Under the pieces are notes generated by a model that was not told where the DNA came from, made no database searches, and saw nothing but the letters and a program-made list of their open reading frames with translations. Positions 19,749 through 27,154 of a DNA stretch of 44,455 nt are shown here, piece by piece (the first letter of the stretch is position 1; each line of letters starts with the position of its first letter). Position numbers and translations under genes: made by a program. The stretch spans positions 1 through 44,455 of IMG/VR virus record IMGVR_UViG_3300032287_001270; one strand, written 5' to 3'. Origin of the DNA: a virus.

Positions 19749-20198
19749 TTACTTGGTTGGTTTACGAACAGAGATTGCATACTCAGAGACTGAGTTCAAT
19801 CCGGGGGGTACGAGGCCGGGGTTCTCTTCAAGGAATGTCGACATGTTGGTCTGCGCTATGCGCTTCTCAAGCAAGTCAACTGCTTCGTGCTGAAGCACAA
19901 AGGTCTTGAACGAGTCCCAGTCTTGTGTGTTGTAGCGTGTCTTGGTAGACAGCACTACAGTGCCTTGGTCAGTGCGCACAGAGGACACGCCTAGTGCAAG
20001 CATCTGATCTTTTAGTGCGATCTTCACGGTGTCTTGTTGCCGCTTAATCTCTTCAACTTCATTTTCGTACGCTTGTGTTAGCTCTTGGATTCGAGCCGCC
20101 ATTCTGCGGTACACCTTAGCCAGTTTGTCCATTGGGACGTTGGCTAACTCCTTGCTCTCTTCTGTGAGAGGTGCTTCATCATCTATGACTGAGGTCAT
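19749..20198 (-). CDS. Coiled-coil protein next to SSB-like gene
   Basis: 149 residues, with AGGAGAAGCAA directly before the ATG. Residues ~30-65 are a charged helix likely to form a coiled coil. The rest has LGVSSVRTDQGTVVL, DWDSFKTFVLQ and VPPGLN, ending in ISVRKPTK. The order (helix, short beta part with SVRTDQG, helical part, PPGLN tail) recurs in phage proteins paired with this SSB-like family, by memory. Its function is unknown; a replication or recombination partner is inferred from context. Confidence 0.6.
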   Translation of the reverse strand: MTSVIDDEAPLTEESKELANVPMDKLAKVYRRMAARIQELTQAYENEVEEIKRQQDTVKIALKDQMLALGVSSVRTDQGTVVLSTKTRYNTQDWDSFKTFVLQHEAVDLLEKRIAQTNMSTFLEENPGLVPPGLNSVSEYAISVRKPTK

Positions 20199-20231
20199 TT
20201 GCTTCTCCTATTTTTTTGTCTAAGGTTTAAC

Positions 20232-20259
20232 ATCATACACGGAACAAAATCTCTTGCAA
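20232..20259 (-). promoter_or_regulatory. Candidate sigma70-type promoter
   Basis: On the minus strand TTGCAA (20259-20254), a 16-base spacer and TATGAT (20237-20232) lie in the 69-nt gap between the helicase stop and the 20198 gene start. The hexamers match 4/6 and 5/6 of consensus. It would give the SSB-like gene pair its own transcript. Confidence 0.4.
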
Positions 20260-20267
20260 CTCCTTTC

Positions 20268-21830
20268 TTAAATATTTTTTACTTCGCTATCAAACATGCC
20301 GACAAGCAACGCATGGTCAGTAACTTTAGCGGCCATTGCTTTGAATAGTTTTTTCTCAATTGGGCTTGACTCAATGTGTACCACAGTAACTTTGTCAGAG
20401 TCTTGACCTTTGCGATCTGCGCGAGCAATACATTGTGTGTACATTTCAACAGACATCAGAGGGCCAAAGAATACAACTGTGTCAGCGGCAGTCAGGGTAA
20501 TCCCGTGGGCAGTTGCTTGAGGTTGCAACACGAGCACGCGTATCTTGTCAGTAGTCTGAAAGTCCGCAATTATCTGACCGCGCTTTGTTGCTGTCACGTC
20601 GCCATGAATTTGTCCCACGGCAAAGCCGTTGCCTGACAAGTGCCGCACAATAGACTCAATGCTTGACCTGAACAGCGCAAAGATGATGACTTTTCTTTGT
20701 GTCTCCTCAAGCACCTCGTCCAACACATTGAGGCGTGGGGACGCATCGAACTCCACAACTTCTTTGTCGTCTGTATACGCCGCACCGCAGGATATTTGTA
20801 ACAACTTGTTTACAGCAACACCGGCATTGACTGCGCTGATTGTCTCCCCCGCCGCACGCACCATCATCTGCTCTTTGAGTAGGCGGTAGTATTTGTTTTG
20901 CTGGGGTGTCATGGGCACCTCACGCGTCACCGTGATAACTGGTGGCAGGTCAAGGCACTGGTCTTTTGTAAAACGTATTGCTGGTTGAAGCACCTCGTAC
21001 ACCATGTCGCGTGCATTAGCTTTGGGTGCCCACTTGAACATGCTTATCTTGTTCATCACTTTGTCGCGCCATGCAGTCTGAAACTTGGGCACGCCTGTAG
21101 GGTTGACCAGTCGAGCTAAGCCATACGCGTCCACAGGAGACTGCGAGGCAGGAGTGCCAGTCATCATCCACAGATGGGTGTCGGGTTTGATGATTGATGC
21201 CAACGCCTTCCACCGCCGCGTAGATGGATTCTTGTATGCGTTTGCCTCATCGACAATCACAAGGTCAAAGCGCCCATCATTGATGATCTCAGAGGCAATC
21301 AGGTTGAGTCCATCGTAGTTGGCAATGACGAACTCGTAGTCTTGCTGAATCATCTCTATACGCCGTGATGCTTGTTGGTGGTGCGCGACCACAGCGCTTC
21401 TGTGAATGATGCTTCGGTTGATGTCACCCATCCATGCGCTGTGCATGATGGACAAGGGGCACAGTATCAGCACCCTACGCACCTCGCCTTTGTTCATCAA
21501 GTAGTCTGCCGCCCACAAGGCAGAGAGCGTCTTACCAGTTCCGGGGTCGTTAAAACAGAACGATCTGCGGTTTAAAGTCATGAACGCGGAGGTTTCTATT
21601 TGGTGAGCCATTGGTACAAACTTTCCCGGCCAGTGGTAACGCTTGGTGATGGGCGATGGCACATCTTTGACTCCGAGATTCTTGAGTACGCGTGTCTCAT
21701 CAAGTCCCCAGTACACAGCCACTTGATATACGCCATCCTCATGACCAAGGACTTTGTGTTTGGGGATGATGCTGTACTTGTTTGGATTGCGCGTGCGTAG
21801 TATCAGCGCTTTGTTGTCAACGATTTCCAT
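20268..21830 (-). CDS. SNF2/SF2-type DNA helicase
   Basis: 520 residues from the ATG at 21830. This ATG overlaps the upstream stop as TAATG and has AAGGAAG before it, which argues for translational coupling; a longer frame to 21857 exists but lacks support. SF2 motifs are clear: Walker A NDPGTGKT (94-101), DEAN at 194-197 in place of DEAD/DEAH, TGTPA (224-228), and the C-terminal motif VI CIARADRKGQ. The DEAx plus R.DRKGQ pattern is that of SNF2-like phage helicases. It is an ATP-driven translocase probably used in replication or recombination; the neighbouring nucleases and polymerase fit. Confidence 0.85.
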   Translation of the reverse strand: MEIVDNKALILRTRNPNKYSIIPKHKVLGHEDGVYQVAVYWGLDETRVLKNLGVKDVPSPITKRYHWPGKFVPMAHQIETSAFMTLNRRSFCFNDPGTGKTLSALWAADYLMNKGEVRRVLILCPLSIMHSAWMGDINRSIIHRSAVVAHHQQASRRIEMIQQDYEFVIANYDGLNLIASEIINDGRFDLVIVDEANAYKNPSTRRWKALASIIKPDTHLWMMTGTPASQSPVDAYGLARLVNPTGVPKFQTAWRDKVMNKISMFKWAPKANARDMVYEVLQPAIRFTKDQCLDLPPVITVTREVPMTPQQNKYYRLLKEQMMVRAAGETISAVNAGVAVNKLLQISCGAAYTDDKEVVEFDASPRLNVLDEVLEETQRKVIIFALFRSSIESIVRHLSGNGFAVGQIHGDVTATKRGQIIADFQTTDKIRVLVLQPQATAHGITLTAADTVVFFGPLMSVEMYTQCIARADRKGQDSDKVTVVHIESSPIEKKLFKAMAAKVTDHALLVGMFDSEVKNI

Positions 21831-22156
21831 TACGCATCTTCCTTCAACCGCGCCCACGGCGTGTTGCTTTCTCTAAACTCAACCTCTTCCATCAGTTTGT
21901 TTCTGTGAAGTCTTGAAGATGCGTCCAACCAAAACTCATCATCTAGTTCAGACACATCAATCCACAAGTCTCCAAACTTTACTCGCCACGCATTGACCAA
22001 TGTTGATAGCGGGATGGAATACGCTTCACGTTTATTGGGGTCGTCTACTTTCATGGCGGTGTATGGTTTTTTTGGTCTTAGCGCTTCTCCTGCATAAACG
22101 GACAAGTCTTCTAAGTCTTCTGTCAGTTGTTGACCAAGTGTTTTCATTTTTCCCAT
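21830..22156 (-). CDS. Small unknown protein, paralogue of next upstream gene
   Basis: 108 residues from the ATG at 22156, chosen because AGGAGAAGCAA precedes it exactly as at 20198. The C-terminal half reads YSIPLSTLVNAWRVKFGDLW, then DDEFWLDASSRL and EEVEFRE. The protein at 22171-22545 has the same order (FKIPVDRLVNLWIARFGNDW, EEEFFRLAFNRL, EVEVHF), so the two are tandem paralogues. The N-terminal parts differ. The stop overlaps the helicase start. Function is unknown; the adjacency to the helicase suggests a replication accessory role. Confidence 0.65.
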   Translation of the reverse strand: MGKMKTLGQQLTEDLEDLSVYAGEALRPKKPYTAMKVDDPNKREAYSIPLSTLVNAWRVKFGDLWIDVSELDDEFWLDASSRLHRNKLMEEVEFRESNTPWARLKEDA

Positions 22157-22170
22157 TTGCTTCTCCTGTT

Positions 22171-22545
22171 TTATTCTGGCATCCGGCACACATAGCGTGC
22201 CCTGTCTGTTAAGAAATGAACTTCAACTTCTCCGAGTTGTTTAAGTCTGTTAAAAGCTAATCTAAAAAATTCTTCTTCTTCTATTGTCTCCATTGGCACC
22301 CAATCGTTTCCAAAACGTGCTATCCAAAGATTGACCAACCTGTCGACTGGTATTTTGAACGCTTCATTTTCAAGCATTGCACTTGTAATCTCACTATCAA
22401 CAACACGCTTTACTCCTAGCGTCCGGTCACTTAATGCTGTGGTCTGACTTACGTTTGAAGCTCCGATTGTCAGATGCTGATTTGACGCGTAGATTGCTTC
22501 TATTTGTTGCCCCGCCTTTTGAAAGGGGTTGTTTATGATCGACAT
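22171..22545 (-). CDS. Small unknown protein, tandem paralogue
   Basis: 124 residues from the ATG at 22545, which has AAGGAG 9 nt upstream; the ATG at 22554 touches that SD and is unlikely. Its last ~60 residues share the IP...LVN.W..+FG..W...EF...A..RL pattern with the neighbour at 21830-22156. The first 119 bases overlap the HNH-like gene in another frame. An N-terminal part rich in Ser/Thr/Ala (SNVSQTTALSDRT) has no counterpart in the paralogue. Function unknown. Confidence 0.6.
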   Translation of the reverse strand: MSIINNPFQKAGQQIEAIYASNQHLTIGASNVSQTTALSDRTLGVKRVVDSEITSAMLENEAFKIPVDRLVNLWIARFGNDWVPMETIEEEEFFRLAFNRLKQLGEVEVHFLTDRARYVCRMPE

Positions 22546-22687
22546 CTTTTCCATCTCCTTTTTGTACGAGTCCCTCTTTCATAAGCATTGCGCGTGCTTT
22601 ATTTCGAGCGGTTCTTTTTTTAATGATCTCAGGCTTTTGCTCATACTTTGCGTATGAGGGGCGGTCTGCGGGGTTTTTGTAAGGCAT
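22427..22687 (-). CDS. HNH-nuclease-like small protein
   Basis: 86 residues, SD AGGAAA before ATG. The first half is Lys/Arg-rich. The second half has DGKDVDHKQPLSKGG followed by TNRSNLRVKSASDNRSF. This DVDH...GG...NLR....NR order is that of compact HNH endonuclease-like phage proteins (DH, then N, then N). The zinc-ribbon cysteines of larger HNH enzymes are absent, so catalytic activity is uncertain. Its 3' 119 bases carry the start of the next gene in a different frame. It could nick DNA in replication or packaging; this is inference. Confidence 0.65.
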   Translation of the reverse strand: MPYKNPADRPSYAKYEQKPEIIKKRTARNKARAMLMKEGLVQKGDGKDVDHKQPLSKGGATNRSNLRVKSASDNRSFKRKSDHSIK

Positions 22688-22695
22688 GATGTTTC

Positions 22696-23361
22696 CTAAT
22701 GTTTTGGATGAAATTCACACGTTTTTACAGCACACCAACCACACAGAGGCGTTTGGTTTGGGTTCCATACATCGTGCTCGAAGCATGACTCCAAGCGAGC
22801 GTAGCGTTCACGGTAGTCCCACCAGTGCTTAGACGCTTCGTCCGAAGTCATACTCATCTTGACCATATCATTTTTCACAATAAACATCAACGCCGAGTTG
22901 ACTCTGCGGATGTGGGGAAAGTGGGCAAACACCATGATAGACATAAGAACAAGCTGGTCTCTGTCAGGATACTTGTTGTTGCCTGTTTTCCAGTCTGCCA
23001 CCCACGCCGTCAGGTTCTCATCATCAATGATGATTAAGTCTGCAATGCCTCTGACCCACACGTTGTCATCTTCCCAAGACACAGGGTTTAAATTTGCATC
23101 CAGCGCCATCTCATACTCAGGCAGTCTGCGCCCTGCCTTTTTCAGCAACGCGTCAACAACAGGTTGAAACTGAGAGTGCTCGGGCGGTATTGGTTTGCCG
23201 TCCTTGATATACAACTCCAAGCTCTCATGCACCTGTGTGCCGTACCGCGTAGCCTCAGTCTCTACGAATGGGTAGTTCTTCAAGACTTTGATTTCGTGGT
23301 AGCGGCGTTGACACCCCTCAAAATCTTTGAGAGACGAGTGTGACCATGCGGGTTTTTTCAT
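22696..23361 (-). CDS. Cas4/RecB-like PD-(D/E)XK exonuclease
   Basis: 221 residues. RecB-family nuclease motifs are in order: GTQVHESLE (His45), GIAD (Asp108), ADWKTGN (Asp123, Lys125) and a downstream Gln136. One N-terminal cysteine (Cys17) and three C-terminal ones (Cys207, Cys210, Cys215) match the iron-sulphur cluster layout of Cas4 and AddB. It should degrade or process DNA ends from ssDNA and may serve phage recombination. It starts inside the stop of the zincin gene (ATGA overlap) without its own SD, so translation is likely coupled. There is no cas1 or CRISPR array in the window, so a CRISPR role is not indicated. Confidence 0.8.
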   Translation of the reverse strand: MKKPAWSHSSLKDFEGCQRRYHEIKVLKNYPFVETEATRYGTQVHESLELYIKDGKPIPPEHSQFQPVVDALLKKAGRRLPEYEMALDANLNPVSWEDDNVWVRGIADLIIIDDENLTAWVADWKTGNNKYPDRDQLVLMSIMVFAHFPHIRRVNSALMFIVKNDMVKMSMTSDEASKHWWDYRERYARLESCFEHDVWNPNQTPLCGWCAVKTCEFHPKH

Positions 23362-23654
23362 AGTTTGGATGAGTTGACTGCTTGCGTTAATCTGCTGGCA
23401 AAAGCTGTGACGAAGTTCTCGTTGTCGGTCAAGTCGTTGCCCATGTCTTGCAGGATGATGTGCGTCAACTCATGCCAAAACGTGTCGTCGATTTCTTCTT
23501 GCTCAAACGGGTTGCCAAAGTCGTCGTACTTTGCTATCTCAACTAGCTTCTTGCGGTAGTACGTGCGCCCCATTGCGGCGGGGTTCTGTATGGTGTGCCG
23601 CCACTCGACGTTGTATGTCGTTGGCCCCACCGTGAACTGCTTCGGTATCTTCAC
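23358..23654 (-). CDS. Small zincin metallopeptidase-like protein
   Basis: 98 residues starting with GTG at 23654, with AAGGAGAAGCAA directly upstream. The motif FWHELTHIILQDM is a standard HEXXH zinc site. A later glutamate in NENFVTAFASRL may be the third ligand. The compact size recalls phage proteins related to ImmA/IrrE or SprT-like zincins. It could cleave a regulator or process DNA-protein crosslinks, but the substrate is unknown. It overlaps the exonuclease gene by ATGA, so the two products are made together. Confidence 0.7.
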   Translation of the reverse strand: MKIPKQFTVGPTTYNVEWRHTIQNPAAMGRTYYRKKLVEIAKYDDFGNPFEQEEIDDTFWHELTHIILQDMGNDLTDNENFVTAFASRLTQAVNSSKL

Positions 23655-23664
23655 TTGCTTCTCC

Positions 23665-25632
23665 TTATGATTTTGCTAGCCCATATCTACGGTGCGCACC
23701 ACCGTCAGCGGCCAAGGGTATCCCCGGCATGTAACTCGGCTCCATAGTCATCTGCGCCAAGACCCAAGTCTTCGCGTCAACAACTTCTGCGTCAGTCACC
23801 AACACGATCTGTTCATCGTGCACAGTACCAACCACAGGGTATCTCTTTGCTACCCTCAACATCCCATCGGTCATGACAATGCGTGCCAATGCCTGCGTAA
23901 CATTGTTTGTTATTTTTCCTGCATACAACTTCGTTGCACGCTCTCCGTACACCCACTGCGTTTTGCCTTTATCGTCTAACTCAGGGCGCAGATTTGGGTA
24001 CAGAAGTTTCATTCCGTTTGGTAATTCTATCTCGCCTTTGCGGAATGTCAAACACTTGTGCGTGTACTCTTTGCCCAAATACAGCGACTTGTATATAAGC
24101 TCACTGAACAACGCCCACAACGCCACGATAGGCCAAGCAGTCCGGCGGTATGAGTCAATGATTGCCTTGGCGGCAAGGGCATGAGTCAAGAGTTCCTTGT
24201 CAGAACAAGTGTGGGGGATGTCAAACAGCTTGTCGTCGTTGCCGTCCCACTCCACAAACTTCTGCGCGTACTCAGAACTCACCCCCAGTGCTTTGGCAAA
24301 GTCTTTGGAGTACCTGACTGGCGGTGCGCCAAGGAAGCCGGTGAGGAGTTGCGAAGCGAACGATGCCCATCCCAACCCGTAGCCGCACCCCAACAAAGCG
24401 CTCTTCGCAGATTGGCGAAGGTCTGGATGAGATTCTTTGGTGAGGTTTGGTATGTTAAACATCTGAGCCCCGAACGCCGCGTAAGGGTCACCGCCTCCCC
24501 TGAAGATGTTGAGCATCTCTTGGTAATCCGAAAGCCAAGCAAGAACTCGCGGTTCAATCTGAGATAAGTCCCCCACGACCAGTTGGTATCCTTCGGGAGC
24601 CATAATTGCTTTGCGTAGGAAACTACCTCGCTTGAGGTTTTGCATGTTGATGGCACTCCCTTTTGCTGCCGTCCACCTGCCCGAGAGAGCACCGTAATAC
24701 GATAGCGGAACCGGTAGTTTGCCGCGCTGACTGATGTCCAAGAATCGCTGTGCCCTTGTGCGCTCGGTCGTAGATTTAACTTTAAGGCGTGCTTCACAAA
24801 GGAGGGCAACATCTTCACGTTCACCGTTGAGCAACGCTTGGAACAAGGCATCATTCTTGGCAAGAGCGAGCGTTTCTTTGCCGGTAGTTTTACTGACTTT
24901 AGTCGGGGCAACAACCCCGAGGCTTTGAAGTACGTTTGCAAACTTTGGGTTCGATGCAAGCTCAACCTCTTGTATGCCGAGTCTTTGTAGTAGTCCTTCA
25001 CGTGCTTCTCCTTCTTCTGTTAGTGCCTTGATAAGCATCTTGTGGTCAACCTCAAGCGTTGGGCGTGTGTACATCTTGAGCGTCATGTCGATCAAACGCA
25101 GTTCGGATTTGGGGTATCCTTCGACCAAGCGATCAAAGATTCGTTCGCATAGATATACGTCGTGTTTGCAATAGTCTGCAAGTTCAGATTCCACGAGCGC
25201 GTCCAGCTCGGCCATACCATCGGTACTGTGCACGGCTGTCCCTTTTGGGGGAAGATTAAAATCTCCTGCAAGTTTGGCGAGACTGTTGCCAACTTCCACG
25301 CCGCGTAAAGCTCTCGCCATTGATAGTGTGTCGAAGATAAAGGCTGGTCTAGCGTTATATATCCACTCCATAATGGATACATCGAACTGTGCGTTGTGCG
25401 CAAGCACTGCGGTTCGTCCCCAGTCGATTCCAGAAAAGTATTCAGGTAGGTCTGATCCTCTAACCCATTTAATGTCATCTGCGCTTCCGTACTCATGGAC
25501 ACAAGCGCCGAAAGATACGAACCTTTTATCACGTATGTACTCCTCTGTTGTCATCTTTGATAGCGTGTAGTCACGCTTGTCCCATCGAGTTTCAAAGTCG
25601 ATGGTCAGTATCCTGTCAAATGGTTTAGTCAA
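23665..25632 (-). CDS. Family A DNA polymerase with 3'-5' exonuclease
   Basis: 655 residues. The start is TTG at 25632, with a perfect AAAGGAGG 7 nt upstream and overlapping the TGA of the previous gene. Proofreading exonuclease motifs: IDFET (Asp12, Glu14), HNAQFD (Asp84) and YCKHD (Asp158). Polymerase motif A is GDLSQIEPR (354-362), motif B RQSAKSALLGCGYG (406-419) and motif C GTVHDEQ (602-608). All catalytic carboxylates are present. The residue equivalent to E. coli Pol I Phe762 is Leu414. There is no 5'-3' exonuclease domain. It is the phage replicative polymerase, set among helicase, primase and nuclease genes. Confidence 0.93.
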   Translation of the reverse strand: MTKPFDRILTIDFETRWDKRDYTLSKMTTEEYIRDKRFVSFGACVHEYGSADDIKWVRGSDLPEYFSGIDWGRTAVLAHNAQFDVSIMEWIYNARPAFIFDTLSMARALRGVEVGNSLAKLAGDFNLPPKGTAVHSTDGMAELDALVESELADYCKHDVYLCERIFDRLVEGYPKSELRLIDMTLKMYTRPTLEVDHKMLIKALTEEGEAREGLLQRLGIQEVELASNPKFANVLQSLGVVAPTKVSKTTGKETLALAKNDALFQALLNGEREDVALLCEARLKVKSTTERTRAQRFLDISQRGKLPVPLSYYGALSGRWTAAKGSAINMQNLKRGSFLRKAIMAPEGYQLVVGDLSQIEPRVLAWLSDYQEMLNIFRGGGDPYAAFGAQMFNIPNLTKESHPDLRQSAKSALLGCGYGLGWASFASQLLTGFLGAPPVRYSKDFAKALGVSSEYAQKFVEWDGNDDKLFDIPHTCSDKELLTHALAAKAIIDSYRRTAWPIVALWALFSELIYKSLYLGKEYTHKCLTFRKGEIELPNGMKLLYPNLRPELDDKGKTQWVYGERATKLYAGKITNNVTQALARIVMTDGMLRVAKRYPVVGTVHDEQIVLVTDAEVVDAKTWVLAQMTMEPSYMPGIPLAADGGAHRRYGLAKS

Positions 25633-25895
25633 TTAAATGCCTCCTTTGGCGGTGCGCCAGCCATATTTAGATAGCCGAAAAAATCGTTTGCCTCGAGCAA
25701 AAGCTCCGCAGCTTCCATGTCATCTACGTTCATGGTGATGAGTCCTGCCATCTCCCCCTTCGACTTGATGAGCAGTACCGCTTGGTCTGGGTCATCGCCG
25801 TAGCACCTGACCAGTTGCAGTACAACCATCTTGAAGTGCTCACGCTCTTCCTCAGTCATTACTGCGAGTCGTTGTTCGATTGCGTCTTGTTCCAT
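25629..25895 (-). CDS. Small acidic hypothetical protein
   Basis: 88 residues, SD GAGGAG before ATG. It is acidic and helical (MTEEEREHFKMVVLQL, DDMEAAELLLEAND). It overlaps the VRR-NUC gene by 37 bases upstream and the polymerase start by 4 bases. I do not recognise a family; co-translation with nuclease and polymerase suggests a replication accessory. Confidence 0.6.
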   Translation of the reverse strand: MEQDAIEQRLAVMTEEEREHFKMVVLQLVRCYGDDPDQAVLLIKSKGEMAGLITMNVDDMEAAELLLEANDFFGYLNMAGAPPKEAFN

Positions 25896-26173
25896 AGTAG
25901 CTCCTCTAGTTCGTTGATGTTGTCTTCGTTGATGACCATTGAAATCCCCCCTGACCTGCGTATGCGGTACAGGTTGTCCTCTTGTAAAGTTGTTGGCTTA
26001 TTTTTTCCTGCCTTTGCTTCAATGCCAACAAATCTGCCGTTGACGCAGACCAAGAAGTCAGGCACGCCTGAGTTTCCATAACCTGTGCCAATAGGCATAG
26101 CGTAGTACGCGCCTGATGTTTCCAACAGTTTGCGTATTTGCTTCTTTACTTTTACTTCGGGTGTCGATGCCAT
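25859..26173 (-). CDS. VRR-NUC domain nuclease
   Basis: 104 residues, AAAGGAAA before ATG. Residues ~30-65 show the VRR-NUC PD-(D/E)XK site: GNSGVPDF (Asp39), FVGIEAKAG (Glu52, Lys54) and a following Gln64. The whole protein is just this domain, as in phage homologues. It probably cuts branched DNA such as Holliday or flap structures during replication and packaging. It heads the replication gene set after a 161-nt gap. Confidence 0.85.
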   Translation of the reverse strand: MASTPEVKVKKQIRKLLETSGAYYAMPIGTGYGNSGVPDFLVCVNGRFVGIEAKAGKNKPTTLQEDNLYRIRRSGGISMVINEDNINELEELLWNKTQSNNDSQ

Positions 26174-26334
26174 ACAGTTTCCTTTGAATTGGTGAGGGGG
26201 TCAAGTAGATTACACGCCCCCTCGGTCGTGTTCTGGAGTGAATGCAGAGGCTCACTTCTCAAGGGCTAACACCCCCGCATCCAACAAAACGTGTTCGCAT
26301 CTACTAGGCTTGCACGCGGTGTTCAATTAAATAG
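26174..26334 (-). other. Non-coding gap with hairpins before replication genes
   Basis: A 161-nt gap with no plausible ORF. On either strand GAGGGGG (26194-26200) pairs with CCCCCTC (26217-26223) across a 16-base loop, ending 20 nt before the VRR-NUC start. AAGGGCTAAC (26261-26270) is repeated inverted at 26334-26343, and the second copy covers the stop of the 26335 gene. There is no convincing promoter: TTGAAC with a poor -10 is the best. It may be a leader controlling the replication genes. Confidence 0.4.
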
Positions 26335-26487
26335 TTAGCCCTTTTGTTTTTTGTCTCTGACGTCTTGTAAAAGTTTTCTAAGCCACGCACCGCCACCAAG
26401 CTTTATGTACTCTTCATACTCACTCTGCGTTACACGTACGCCAATAGTCTTGCCGCTTTTGGTTAACTCAGATTTTGGTCGTGGCAT
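26335..26487 (-). CDS. 50-residue RHH-like DNA-binding microprotein
   Basis: ATG at 26487, stop TAA at 26335, SD-like GGGAG upstream. The protein starts MPRPKSELTKSGKTIGV, has VRVTQSEYEEYIKLGG and ends with a basic tail. A short beta-strand (TIGVRVT) followed by two helices is the ribbon-helix-helix pattern seen in small phage regulators. It overlaps the zinc-finger gene by 25 bases. The function is inferred as DNA binding. Confidence 0.6.
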   Translation of the reverse strand: MPRPKSELTKSGKTIGVRVTQSEYEEYIKLGGGAWLRKLLQDVRDKKQKG

Positions 26488-26630
26488 TTGTGTTGCTCTC
26501 CCGCTTGTTTAGTTAAGAATACCAACTTACACTTGGTGCAGTACCACGCTGACCCTTGAGAAACAACGGTCTCCTTGTCTTGGTGTATCCCTTTGGTTCT
26601 CCCAAAGAATGTGCGTATGCGTTCAAGCAT
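26463..26630 (-). CDS. Small zinc-finger-like protein
   Basis: 55 residues from the ATG at 26630, chosen for GGAGG 7 nt upstream; a longer in-frame extension to 26819 overlaps another gene. The motif WYCTKCKLVF with a later HKCH gives a Cys-Cys-His-Cys set fit for one zinc ion. It overlaps both neighbours by a few bases. It may bind DNA, RNA or protein; the target is unknown. Confidence 0.6.
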   Translation of the reverse strand: MLERIRTFFGRTKGIHQDKETVVSQGSAWYCTKCKLVFLTKQAGEQHKCHDQNLS

Positions 26631-26823
26631 TGTGTTTCCTCCATCTTCTACATAAATCTTTTGCCGTACTGCTCTTTGGTTTCCTGTCGCACATGGCGCT
26701 GATAGATCTCTCCTTTGCTTGTACTTGTAGTTGCGCTGGCGTAAGAGGCTTTGGCGTGTCGGGGAACAAGCCATGCCAGCCTGATACCCCCATGACTGCA
26801 CTAAGAATGATTCGGTCAATCAT
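26623..26823 (-). CDS. Small conserved phage protein, MCDRKP...LCRRW type
   Basis: 66 residues. It has a hydrophobic start, a Pro-rich linker (PDTPKPLTPAQ), then ISAMCDRKPKSSTAKDLCRRW. The last part recurs in small phage proteins I recall, without known function. It starts in an ATGA overlap with the 26820-26942 gene, and its stop overlaps the zinc-finger start by 8 bases. Tight packing supports real translation. Confidence 0.55.
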   Translation of the reverse strand: MIDRIILSAVMGVSGWHGLFPDTPKPLTPAQLQVQAKERSISAMCDRKPKSSTAKDLCRRWRKHNA

Positions 26824-26942
26824 TTATAAACAGGCACAACTTCGCCCCCAAAATCTTTTTGAACATCCCTAGCTTCAAGTTCAGTCCAAAAGAATTTTGC
26901 TTCGTGTTTATCTTTTGTCCAAACATATCCGTATGGCTTCAT
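26820..26942 (-). CDS. 40-residue microprotein (MKPYGYVW)
   Basis: ATG at 26942 overlaps the stop of the 26939 gene as ATGA, and its own stop overlaps the 26823 start as ATGA. The sequence begins MKPYGYVWTKDKHEAKF and ends GGEVVPVYK. Short phage proteins with a PYGYVW start and a GEVVP.Y end are familiar to me but have no assigned role. Coupled overlaps at both ends are the best evidence that it is translated. Confidence 0.55.
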   Translation of the reverse strand: MKPYGYVWTKDKHEAKFFWTELEARDVQKDFGGEVVPVYK

Positions 26943-27154
26943 TTGTCATCCCCTGCGTGTTTTGCCAGTCGCTTCTCTAACCTTTGAATGCGCTCTTCGT
27001 TGTACTGCATAGCGGCGTGGGCATACTCAGCGGCAGTCTCAGCTTCCAATTTGCGTAAGTGCGCCTCTTGCAGTTCCAGTTGGATCACCTCGGAAATAGT
27101 TTTGGCTCTGAGAATGTCTTTGATGTATTTAATTGTTTTTTCTCTGAATGTCAT
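26939..27154 (-). CDS. Small coiled-coil hypothetical protein
   Basis: 71 residues from the ATG at 27154, chosen because it overlaps the previous stop as ATGA and has GGGGGA upstream. The sequence is one long charged helix (ELQEAHLRKLEAETAAEYAHAA, here 22 positions, ending EERIQRLEKRL), so a coiled-coil dimer is likely. No family is recognised. Confidence 0.6.
   Translation of the reverse strand: MTFREKTIKYIKDILRAKTISEVIQLELQEAHLRKLEAETAAEYAHAAMQYNEERIQRLEKRLAKHAGDDK

Noticed and set aside
22696-23361. CRISPR adaptation role for the Cas4-like gene
   Set aside because: No cas1, cas2 or repeat array is in the window, and the enzyme sits in a phage replication block.
26174-26334. tRNA-like gene in the gap
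   Set aside because: No T-loop consensus, acceptor stem or cloverleaf can be drawn; only simple hairpins are present.
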